Position numbers and translations under genes: made by a program. A stretch of 64,000 bases of DNA, taken from contig JBBBDQ010001187.1 in NCBI GenBank assembly GCA_037127315.1, positions 900,001-964,000 of the forward strand, in the 5' to 3' direction. Below are positions 55,011 to 64,000 of this stretch, in pieces. The notes under the pieces are model-generated. The model worked only from the letters and a program-made list of their open reading frames with translations, did no database searches and was not told the origin of the DNA. This DNA comes from Ascarosepion bandense (lineage: Eukaryota; Mollusca; Cephalopoda; Sepiida; Sepiidae). The first letter of the stretch is position 1. Every line of letters begins with the position of its first letter.

Positions 55011-55810
55011 GTTGGGGAAGTGGCTAGAGTCAAGCCGCCAAGTCGGTACCTATCACGTTACTGATTCTCTTTTGGAGCCTATAAAGAACATAGAGATGAA
55101 CATCAGGTATATATATGTTTTCCAAATTTACAACGTAAACGATTATTTTTTTCATATGCAAAATTGGAATCAATCAAACATGTTTTCCAGAATGCGTATT
55201 AAATAATTCAAGTGGCATGGATTAAATGTAACCTTTCTTTTTATACGACGGTGTACGTTGCTTGTAGATGATTATTGAATTTTTCCACGCGTGAGGCCAA
55301 GAAACGTCAGTAATTTTTGTTCATGTGTTTATCACATCATACAGATACGCAAAACAACGAAGAGGCTTTGTGTTTTACATTCTGCCTCAGTGATTGTGCA
55401 GATAATTTGGATAATAACCTTTTGAAGGCATTTGTTGAAGCAGCTCGTCAGAGCATCACAGATTTAATAAAAAATATGCAACAAAGGACGTCAGAGTTTA
55501 CGATGCATAAACATTTCAAGCAAATTGGAAATATAATGTTATATCATTTCACCATTAACTTTCACAAGAGTATAGAGTGCGAAATTCAAGTATTTATAAC
55601 GGTTTTCTTACTAGGAACAAAAAGTCACTATTTTAACAGACGTCGAATTGCTTAGATATGACTTCGCTTTTATTTCAACTTTCAGCAAAAGTGCTAAATT
55701 AATCTATGCTACATAAATTCATTTTTCCGAGGGTCTTTTTTTCTGGAGGGTTTGGCACAAGAGATCGATTTACCTTGCACTTTATCTAGCACATTTAAAA
55801 TAATGAAGAG
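55011..55810. other. No recognised gene; 112-residue plus frame
   Basis: The frame 55317-55655 (NLDNNLLKAFVEAARQSITD, LIKNMQQRTSEF) has reasonable amino acid composition and no microsatellite origin, but no known domain, promoter or splice context. Confidence 0.25.
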
Positions 55811-55814
55811 CACA

Positions 55815-55990
55815 AAACGCTAATTATAAGTTGGGGATACTAATATCAAGCAGGTACAGAAATTTGAATACCTACGAAATGTTTTAACAGAGGACAGAAA
55901 ATGAGGGACACGAAGGCGTATTGATATGGTTAAGAACGCATTCCAGAAGCTGATTAGAGTATTAAGAGGCTAGAGGTTTTTGCTAGAACG
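55815..55990 (+). mobile_element. LINE-C internal fragment, copy 6
   Basis: GTTGGGGATACTAATATCAAG, CAGGTACAGAAATTTGAATAC, GTATTGATATGGTTAAGAACG and CATTCCAGAAGCTGATTAGAG correspond to the GDTRIKQVQKFKYL...RIGMAKDAFQKLSKV part of copy 4. Confidence 0.75.
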
Positions 55991-57632
55991 ATGAAAGTAA
56001 TTATGCGTATAAAGGGTTTTATGAAAGTAACATTAATTCACTTTCTGAGCTTTTATAGCTGTAAGCATTCGGACAACTGTGGTGACTGGCCACTCCTATT
56101 TGAGTATATCTATCTACAAGGAATAGGCAATCTCTGTTGCTGACACTAGCTCTGACGCATTAGTTTGTGTTCAACACCCAACGAGCCCAGTTGTGGTTTA
56201 TAGTGCTTCGATGCTGAGCGGACCCTAGTGACTGTTTCTGGGAAAAGAAAGTATTAACTGGCGTGATCAACAGTCGGAACACATACTCACACCCACGTGA
56301 CGATGACTTTGACTTCGTGCAAGCTCAATAATTAGTTTCATCTACACAGTTTCACTCACATGGCTTGATTCAACTAGTGGTATGATTTTCAGGCACTTTC
56401 AAAATCTGCCGCTTTCCGGGCCGATAATTTCAAGAACCGACTTTCCTAATGGAAAAGAGATGAAACTCAGGTTTTCATGGTCGAAATGCGAAGGGTCTAA
56501 CTATTCGCGTATCATGCAAAAACTTTTAGCCGACCATAGCCAGACGGTGGGAATTGAAACTACTTATCTTGTCATAGAATATTAATCGATGACTCAATAT
56601 TAGCAGAATTTAGCACTCTAGGTGATTAATCCCATGCCAAATATACTCTGGCCGATATTTCTTCATGTTAAGGGGCGGACATTTACACACCGTTTTCTTA
56701 ATGATACTCTATGTCTGTGAACGCCACATTTCTAATTTCATATCAAATTCAGGCAAACAAAGGTTACTGGAATTCTCGTTCAATAATCAGAAAGGGTCGT
56801 TGTCTGTCGGTATTTATAATAGATGGAGTAGACATTGTTATGAACAAGTGGGCCATGGATTGAAATTTCATCGATTTGTTTGACATGTATCTGCATACAG
56901 CCGGTACCTTAGAGAAATAATGTTTATGTAAATCGTTGAATTATAGCTCAGAGCTATTAAACAGTAAACTTCAGCTCATTATTTTACTTTAAATGCTTAT
57001 GTCTACTGACACTGTAAATTCAGAAAGGAAAAAAATAACAATAATAAGGAGTTTATTTTAGAATTGTGTAATCCTTCCAGTTCAATGTAAACGCAAACTA
57101 TATGTTGTGGATCTCGGGAATAGAGACGGCACAAAATAAAGGAACAACAAACAGAATTTGAAATTGAAAAATAAGTAAAACGTAAAGAATACAAACTTGA
57201 ACGCAGGTTAGCAATCCAGAAATACAGTTAGTAAGCCGGATATATACAATGTGTCTGAAGTGAAGCCGTAATAGAATTAGGATGTCCACATCGGAAGCTG
57301 ACGGGTGTTATATAATAATATTCTGCTGAGTGGAGCTCAAAGCTACTATGAACCACTGACTCTGTATCTCTCGTTATCTTTCGTTATCTCGCGGATCTCC
57401 GGATGTCTCAAGTTATCTGACGATGTCTCGTTTCTAAGCAGGTGTATATGTATACTTTAGACGGGTCTAATATCCTGGAAAAAAGGGAAACCCTCCAACA
57501 CTATATTAACATGTTTCTCCAATTTTTTATGAAATTATAGCTGCACTGTTTTTTATCATTTGACATAAAGAAAGGCACTAAGATGTAAGTTGGTTACTGA
57601 GTCATAGATAATATGAGAAAATTGTATTATAG
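55991..57632. other. No feature recognised
   Basis: Mixed composition. Short frames (56382-56585, 56665-56883) carry no motif. Confidence 0.35.
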
Positions 57633-57932
57633 GATGTGCGTTGTGGTGCAGTGGATATCTGTTCGGAACGAGAAATCTGAGAGCCGAGTTCGAATTCTAG
57701 TTAAATTCCTTGCATTCATTTTCGCGATAATACCTCTGGGAAAATACTAATATGTCTTTTTCCACCAGTTATGCGTTAAATAAGAGGACAGATGGAGTTT
57801 TATAGCCTTGGATGTCAACCAGTCTACTGCAAAACGTAATGGCAACCTATTGCGGGATAAGCTTCTGCCCAGTCATTCTTTCGAGACATGATCGCCTAAG
57901 CGTGTATTACGTATGGCCTTTAACTGACTAAT
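57633..57932 (+). mobile_element. SINE-1 copy 9, full length
   Basis: GGATGTGCGTTGTGGTGCAG (head and box A), CGAGTTCGAATTCTAG (box B), TTATGCGTTAAATAAGAGG, CAACCTATTGCGGGATAA and the tail ACGTATGGCCTTTAACTGAC. Confidence 0.9.
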
Positions 57933-57934
57933 AT

Positions 57935-58674
57935 TATTGTGTAGAGAAAATAATAAAAATAATAAACTAAAAAGACAAATGATGACGATTTATTGATTTT
58001 GTATTTAAGACCAAATTTGACAGGGAAGCAAGATGAAGAGGATGGATAGAAAATTACCGTTAACAGAGTAGTTACGGTTTCATCTCGCCATTTCAAATGT
58101 AAAATGATTGAGACCTTAACGTCAATCTACTACCGCTCTTAAATTCAGAAAATCTAGGCAGCATAAATGAAACCTCATTCAAAACAATTATCATGAATAT
58201 ATTTATAGAAAACTAACAGTGAAACTTACGGTAGTTGAACTAAAGTCGAGATACCAGCACATTGCAAATAACACTACATATTCGTTTTTGAATTTTATTA
58301 AGAATGTCTAAATATATAGCAGGAGCAACAGATCTGTTGTGTTAGTAATAATTAATGCAAGAACAAATGGTGTACTTACAAATATGTCTGACAGATTCTG
58401 ATCAGAAACATTGTCCAGCATCCTTTCAAATTATGAGCCTATGTCTTTTCATTATCAGTTCTACACCCTGTCCTGAATCTTATTAGGTAGGTTAATTGTT
58501 TTTACTACAGTATATATTATTTGTTAGTGTTAAAATCTGAAGACTTTCCTAATCATCATATGATTAAGAAATTTCAGCTATTTATTTCTGATTCTAATTA
58601 AAAGCTTCATTTTTGTTAGCATTTCCCTTCAATCTTCCTAATTACTGACATATTTCGTCACTGTTACTTTTAGA
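57935..58674. other. No feature recognised
   Basis: AT-rich. Confidence 0.4.
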
Positions 58675-58975
58675 AGACTCTTGTAGAACCACATTTCTGT
58701 TGCTTTAAGTCTATCCTTCGTCTATAAAAACCTTGTTCGGCATTCACTGCCGTATAGAAGAATCAAAATTCTATGGCTGTTCAGTACTTTTTTCTTTGTT
58801 TCTAACGTAATGCTCCCGTTTCGTATTAATTTGCCACATCTGACTGGAAAAAGAAGATGCCGTCTTCGTCTGTGGAAGATTTTGTAAAAAATGTGATTTA
58901 AGAATGTCTGTAATTTTGAATTGGAAGAAAACAAATTGTAAGATAAGGTCCTTGCAAGAAGTACTGGTCAGGATG
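58675..58975 (-). pseudogene. LINE-C-related pol fragment
   Basis: Minus frame 58722-58934: LIRNGSITLETKKKVLNSHR, ILILLYGSECRT, then FYRRRIDLKQQKCGS-like traces, equivalent to ISLETKKRVLDCYVMSVLQYGSECWT. The only LINE-C-like copy on this strand. Confidence 0.65.
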
Positions 58976-59334
58976 CGTGGACAGTGTTACAACAGAGTGT
59001 TTGTTAGAGCAAAACTATATATTTGTTGGACTCTCTGCTTTTGAACGGCGAGGAATCCAGAGGAGGCTATGCCAAAGGGCAGAGTTTGTCTGAAGGAAAG
59101 AGACGAGATCGCGACTTTGCGTATTCATAGTCTACGAGAAAATGTTACCAGAACGTATCTGCTCAGAAGGCCACACGCTAAAATATCAACTTTGTGCCAT
59201 ATTCCGCATTTTTGAAGGGGAGGTTCGGGTAATTACCAACCAATAGATGATGATAAATTTGATATGAATTTCTGATTGAGCGTTAGAATCACGTAAGATG
59301 CCCCTTGAGAGATAAATGTTTAGAAAATAGGTAA

Positions 59335-59538
59335 ATTATTTGGAAACAAAAATAACTATGCTACTCTACTCTGAAATTGTAATCCTTTTATATGGTAGTG
59401 GACGCTGGATAATTTTCTCAGAGATGGAAATGATACGTGTGACAAGGGATGTGATTTTACAGGACAAAACGAAGAATATCATTGATAGATCATGCGAGAC
59501 ACAAGGAAATTTTAAAAAATGGAAACAAGTAGGACACA
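59335..59538 (+). pseudogene. LINE-C-related fragment, left of Helitron insertion
   Basis: SEIVILLYGSGRWIIFSEME corresponds to YVMSVLQYGSECWTISSKM. It breaks off at the Helitron 5' end and its likely continuation lies at 60259-60485. Confidence 0.6.
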
Positions 59539-59842
59539 TCTAAACTTATTTATAAATGGAACTCTGTGTGTGTGTGTGTGTGTCCGTTACCTATAGACTC
59601 CAAAACGGCTGAACCGATTTTCTTGAAAATTTATAGAGTTGTACTATAAGCGCTTATGAGTGTTCTCAGCTAGGTTTTGTGTCGGGATACACCGGATAAA
59701 TATCGAAAATCGATAATAAAAAAAATCGGGTTATAGAAGGAGTGATCTGATTTTAATCAAATTTGATACTCATAGACAAAGATATAAGAAACGATATTCA
59801 GAAGTTTCAATGTTGCAGTTCTTACAATAGTGAAGAAAATCG

Positions 59843-59887
<45 letters not shown>

Positions 59888-60258
59888 AGATGTTTGTGTG
59901 TGTGTATGTTTATCTGCCTGTATGTCTGTATTTTTTTTCAGCCTTTTTAATTTTAGATTTTGCTTCAGGTATAAATGTAGTTCTTAATCTCAGCTATAAT
60001 AAAATTTACTCAGAGGACTTATTTAGCCTTCAAAATTAAGTTTACAACAAAAAAACACTGATTTGATATCGATACCAGGAAATCAAAATTTGACTTACAT
60101 CCATTCATTTTTCTTTCAGTCTACGGTTTCACTTTAACTGGAAACAACTATTACTTTTTTATTCTTTCGTGCCAACGTTCAAAGAGTCTGAGCTCCAGGA
60201 CCATGGATTAGTTTTAAAGCTTTCATTACACCCGAGCAACGCCGGGCTATACTGCTAC
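59539..60258 (+). mobile_element. Non-autonomous Helitron, copy 3
   Basis: A|TCTAAACTTATTTATA at the start, ACTCCAAAACGGCTGAACC, internal (TA)n 59847-59881, CCCGAGCAACGCCGGG hairpin and end ATACTGCTAC|T (last base differs from the CTAG of the other copies). The frame shared by copies 1 and 2 is broken by stops here. Confidence 0.85.
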
Positions 60259-60485
60259 TACTTAGAATAAAACAGAAACGGATAAAATGTCCCGGACTCA
60301 TAATGAAGAAAGTGTGTTTGGAAAAACTGATATTTACAGGACATATTGAAGGCAAAAAGAGCATATCTTACGCATCGATGTTGCGTAAATTGATGCCAGC
60401 ACAGACAGATAGGACAAAGGTAAAATATCTATGAGCTACAAATAATAGGAATTCGTCGGAAACCATAATTGAAGTCAACATGAAA
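60259..60485 (+). pseudogene. LINE-C-related fragment, right of Helitron insertion
   Basis: Reads RKRIKCPGLIMKKVCLEKLI, FTGHIEGKK, i.e. the RKRQLKFLGHAMRKEGLENLILTGQIEGK block. The gap between this and 59335-59538 is where the Helitron sits. Confidence 0.6.
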
Positions 60486-61050
60486 AGTAGATCTTTAACA
60501 ATATTTATTCCCAATAATCTCTGCAAACACAGTTACACATCAAATAGAAATGCACCGATCTAGTATAGTTAGCCACTCATTCACAAACCCATTACCTTTA
60601 GTGGCTCCTGGGCTTGTACTGAGTGAGCAAGAATTTGTCTTCCTTTACGGTCGATGGATTTTATTCTTTTCTCTTGCATCCCAAGAATTTATCGCTTATT
60701 GGTTCGAAAAGGCTATTTGTTTGATGTCCACCTTTGGGAAGTTAAGAACTCATTTTTCCAGTCTTTTCTTAGAGCGCCAGACATTCGCTTATTAATTTGA
60801 TGAATATTCCTGTACCTTCCAACATGGAGATTAGACTCACAACTTCGATGACATCAGAATTATTAAACACTGGCATGTTACTGAGGCAACATATTACATA
60901 ATTAAATCAACATTGAGGAAAATTGGGCACAAAGAATCAATGTATAACCTATGTTATCGACGTATAGCATATGTTAATAATCTTAATTCTAAAATCTAAG
61001 AATATAATTAATATATTTTGTTTTTGGTACTTGTTGTTGTTTTCAAGTAA
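60486..61050. other. No feature recognised
   Basis: An 81-residue plus frame (60550-60795) has no recognised motif. Confidence 0.35.
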
Positions 61051-61195
61051 AAGAATTATATATATATATATATAGGTATAGATGTCCAGTCCGTAAACGG
61101 CGAGTATAATCTAACAAGATCAACTTAATATAAAATATTAAGTGTTATATTTATATAGAGAGCTCAATGGATGTTATCCAGAGCAATATCAGAGC

Positions 61196-61440
61196 AACAC
61201 GTCATTTAAATTGGTTATAAATTATAATTCATTTCAATGAGCTTAATTAGCTCATTTCTTCAGACCACACAATATTCCTTCCATTTGGCACAAAAGATTT
61301 TGCTGGAATAAGCATTTTCATTAAATGAAGAAAAAGATAAAAAAAATAAAAAATAAAAATATACGAAGAAGGAAAAAAGAAAAAAAGGAAAAGAGAGTCT
61401 GGGCATAGCCATTGGTGTCAGATCAGCTGGGGGTATTCAG
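61196..61440 (-). mobile_element. PLE-terminal-like element with hammerhead
   Basis: Holds the ribozyme at 61267-61212 and the A/G-rich tract (61320-61400) seen also beside the 31.3 kb ribozyme. No coding. Confidence 0.55.
61212..61267 (-). ncRNA. Hammerhead ribozyme, apparently intact
   Basis: Minus RNA: stem I UGGU/ACCA, core CUGAAGA, 8-bp stem II AAUGAGCU/AGCUCAUU, core GAA, 7-bp stem III AUGAAUU-AU-AAUUUAU (one G-U), cleavage after A. All invariant positions fit. Loops of stems II and III are very small. Confidence 0.8.
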
Positions 61441-61484
61441 ACCAGTCGTGAAGATGTTGAAGTAATTAACCGTTTATTTCTAAT

Positions 61485-61742
61485 TCTATAGTGTGTATGT
61501 GTAACCTCATGAATGTGGGATCTGCAATGAGGAAAGAGGGCTTGGAGAACCTGAGACTAACAGGCCAGAAAGAGGGAAAATAGACAGTGGGCAGCAGCAG
61601 ATAACATATTTGAAGGACCTGATCAGGTGGATGACGGAACGAGGGTTGCGGTGCAACAGGAGAAACCGTGCTAAGAGCCACCTGGGAAAGGGAGATGTGG
61701 AAGACCATAATCACTTACGTCTGAAAGGACATAGCACATAAA
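61485..61742 (+). mobile_element. LINE-C 3' end, copy 7
   Basis: CAATGAGGAAAGAGGGCTTGG, CCTGAGACTAACAGGCCAG, CCTGATCAGGTGGATGACGG and GAAAGGACATAGCACATAAA match the end of copy 4, followed by the longest (GAA)n tail in the window. Confidence 0.85.
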
Positions 61743-61792
61743 AGAAGAAGAAGAAGAAGAAGAAGAAGAAGAAGAAGAAGAAGAAGAAGAAT
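61743..61792 (+). repeat. (GAA)n tail of LINE-C copy 7
   Basis: About 16 GAA/AAG units directly on the LINE end, as in copies 2 and 3. Confidence 0.9.
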
Positions 61793-61934
61793 TAAACAAA
61801 TATATTCGAATTGTGATGATGACTAGGAAATTGTAGAAAAACTGTTAAAATATAGCGTGTACTTATAATTTAGGCCGATTTTAAATGTGAAATAAATTTA
61901 ATCATGTAATGATGTTTTTTGAATTTCTTTCAGA

Positions 61935-62285
61935 TTTTTTTTTAATCATCTCATCCCAACCAAGGCATTCTATTGCCACAGTTGCGCAGGGGATTGCATA
62001 GGGAAAAGGGATGAGAAAGTGGGGTTAGTTATAGGAAATGTCAGAAGGAAGGTAATAGTTGAATGAGTATACCGAGGATGGGTGTGGAGTAGATGGGAAA
62101 AGAGTTTGAGAGAATGTATGTCAGTTAGTGTCATAGAAGTTGTCTATTGAGCTTACATTTAAATTCCTGGAGATTGTAGCTGTCGGAGAAGCAAGTATAT
62201 GGAAGGGAATTTCACAGGTGGGAAGCGCGTGAAAAGAAGCTGTCAGGGTAGAAATTGCGGTTACATTTTATCGGTTTCACTGTAA
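61935..62285 (-). mobile_element. LINE-B-related 3' end, copy 5
   Basis: Minus strand ends CCCCTGCGCAACTGTGGCAA, GCCTTGGTTGGGATGA and an A-rich tail. It has one unit of the sequence that is triplicated at 7568-7738. Confidence 0.6.
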
Positions 62286-62309
62286 AAGGTTGATATAAAA
62301 CTTCAGTCC

Positions 62310-62650
62310 ATGGCAATTTCAACCAAGGCAAGATTAACAATTGAACAACGTGTTAAAGTTCACGAAGTGTATTACAAAAATGGATGTTCAAAAGAGAGAA
62401 ATTCCCAGGTCGCATCATCTCTCGACACAGTGATGTAAAATGGCCACCACGATCGTTTGACTTGACGACTTTACATTTACTTGTCATATCAAAAGCAAGA
62501 TCTATGCCAACAAGCCAACAAAAGTTTAACAAATGAAGGATGAGATAAGACATATTGGTGAGATGGGGGAGCAACATCAAAGAGACGTGATCATAAATTT
62601 TGACCATCGAGTAAAGGTGTGCCTTGTAGACTTAGCATACACTTCGACGA
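62310..62650 (+). pseudogene. Internally deleted mariner/IS630-type transposase
   Basis: An ATG at 62310 opens KARLTIEQRVKVHEVYYKNG, the N-terminal helix of a transposase family with T-EQRV-V...Y-KNG. At about 62395, in another frame, it jumps to FPGRIISRHSDVKWPPRSFD and LTTLHLL, the C-terminal PGR.ISR.GD..WPPRS.DLTPLD block with the last catalytic Asp changed (LTPLD to LTTLH). The catalytic middle is missing. Confidence 0.65.
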
Positions 62651-62984
62651 TATTATTTTCACACATAAATGCCATGACTCAAAAAACATGATCCAATAGT
62701 AAAATTAAGAAAACTCCACCAACTAGATTGTATTATTTACAGCTAACTTCAATCCATCTCAGTGGAACAATCTATAGAAATTTGAATGGAACTTGCTTCT
62801 TATATTTGGAATATTAAAACGATAAAGAAAAAAGCTTACTCAGTTATACTTTTCTTATAGAAGCTAACGCTAAGATACTACTTTTATTTAAGATGAAATA
62901 TTAATTCATAACTATGTCATGTAAATATGATCATTAAGCATTTCTGTACAAGGAATAGATCTGGAATTCATCTACCAAACAGCT
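62651..62984. other. No feature recognised
   Basis: AT-rich. Confidence 0.4.
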
Positions 62985-63160
62985 AGTTAGTCAGTCAGTT
63001 AAGTGCCATACGTGATACATTCTTGGGCGATCATACATAGGAAGAGACATGACTGAGCTGAAGATTATCCCGCATTAGGTTGCCATTGCTTTCTGCGGTA
63101 GACTGGTTGCCAGCCAAGGATATAGAAACCAATCTGTCCTATTATTTGACTCATTGCTAG
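62985..63160 (-). mobile_element. SINE-1 copy 10, 3' half
   Basis: Tail AGTCAGTCAGTTAAGTGCC to CCTATTATTTGACTCATT; the tRNA-related half is missing. Confidence 0.8.
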
Positions 63161-63299
63161 ACATGTATAATATTATTATGTAGTAATTAGGGGGGATCAA
63201 TATATTACTTCATAATAATAGAAAAACGTTCCCCCACTTTATGACCAGTAGAAGCCTTAATTAGGATTCCAACTACTATATCCATAATTGATACACTAT

Positions 63300-63545
63300 T
63301 CGGCGAACATCTCTCAAAAGAGACATGACTGACTGGAAAGAAAATTTATCTCGCAGTAGGTTGCCATTACTTTCTGCGGTGGACTGATTGCCGACCAAGG
63401 CTATAGAACCCAAACTGTCTTATTATTTAACCCATAACTGGAGGGAAGAGATGGATTACTACCTTTTTCAAGGGTGTTTGTCTGCAAGAACTTTAACTGG
63501 AATTCGAACTCGGCTCCCCGTTTTGTCGTTCCGAGTCGATACCCT
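63300..63545 (-). mobile_element. SINE-1 copy 11
   Basis: From CTCTCAAAAGAGACATGAC to GTTCCGAGTCGATACC; lacks the last tail bases and box A. Confidence 0.8.
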
Positions 63546-64000
63546 TTTCAGTATGTTCAGTAAATATGAATATTAACCGTTTCTATACAAGGAATAGTTC
63601 TGGAATTCATTGACTGAACTGCTAGTACGACTTTATATTAAAATTCAGGAAAACCTTTATCTTAAAAAGCTTTATCGCAAAAATATTTTCAAGTCCTGTA
63701 GTTATAGTCTTCTTTACCGTATTAATTAGGTTTTCTTTTCCTAACCTTTTATTTGAAGTGTGGTTAGCGCGAAATGAACTAATAAGATTTGAAATTTGTC
63801 TCACATCCATATATATGCTACGTGTCGACAACACTTCTTCACACCACCTCTTAAAATAGATTTAAAAATATTTATTTGCAAAACAAGTGTTTTTGTTAGA
63901 AGCTTCCTCACGCACCACTAAACCATCAGATATTTATAAATCTTGGCATAGTTGAGCAGTGTGCCAAAATTGAATAAATATAATTTGGGATTTCATTTTA
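63546..64000. other. No feature recognised
   Basis: AT-rich end of window; no motif in the short frames. Confidence 0.4.

Noticed and set aside
55317..55655. 112-residue frame as a host exon
   Set aside because: Composition is plausible but there is no recognisable domain, no clear splice sites in frame and no conserved neighbour; kept only as an unexplained frame.

Overview
This is an animal nuclear window with almost no genes. It is AT-rich, crowded with (TA)n microsatellites and built mostly of decayed transposable elements. A metazoan origin follows from a rhodopsin-family GPCR terminal exon, Penelope-like elements (PLEs), tRNA-derived SINEs, several LINE families, non-autonomous Helitrons, mariner-like relics and Ty3/gypsy-type relics. 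The repeat style looks lophotrochozoan, perhaps a cephalopod mollusc. That placement is inference; no diagnostic host gene is present. Most long reading frames are eroded retroelement coding or microsatellite translations.

Layout. 0.1-2.2 kb: a decayed Tx1/L1-like LINE (minus). 6.2-6.4 kb: the GPCR exon (minus), the only convincing host coding sequence. 7.2-16.8 kb: SINE and LINE fragments, a LINE end carrying a 209-bp inverted duplication (9.8-10.6 kb), and a PLE end with a hammerhead ribozyme (10.6-11.7 kb). 17.9-24.9 kb: LINE fragments, two Helitrons, an LTR-element relic and more SINEs. 26.5-31.4 kb: a dense cluster of (TA)n tracts, foldback elements, a PLE with reverse transcriptase and GIY-YIG domains, and two SINEs ending in hammerhead ribozymes. 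31.65-40.3 kb: one satellite array of about 309 copies of a 28-bp unit. 41.5-48 kb: a gypsy-type relic with its 3' LTR, a three-copy tandem repeat of about 450-485 bp, a third hammerhead SINE and further PLE ribozyme regions. 49-64 kb: microsatellites, a mariner palindrome, LINE and SINE fragments, a 5S-rRNA-like segment fused to a SINE head, a third Helitron inside a LINE fragment, and an internally deleted transposase.

Family names used below. SINE-1: about 300-bp tRNA-derived SINE, 11 copies. SINE-2: tRNA-derived SINE with a 3' hammerhead and a (TA)n tail, 3 copies. LINE-B: 3' ends finishing with a conserved GTAGCCCCCTGCACATCAGTG segment. LINE-C: 3' ends finishing in (GAA)n. LINE-D: the LINE with a C-terminal Cys/His knuckle.

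The most interesting theme is the number of self-cleaving hammerhead ribozyme motifs. At least five have a consensus core and foldable stems (10.7, 27.7, 30.9, 47.3 and 61.2 kb), and several degenerate ones accompany them. They occur in two kinds of retroelement: PLE-type terminal regions and a pol III SINE. All readings were made by eye from the sequence; no database search or folding program was used.
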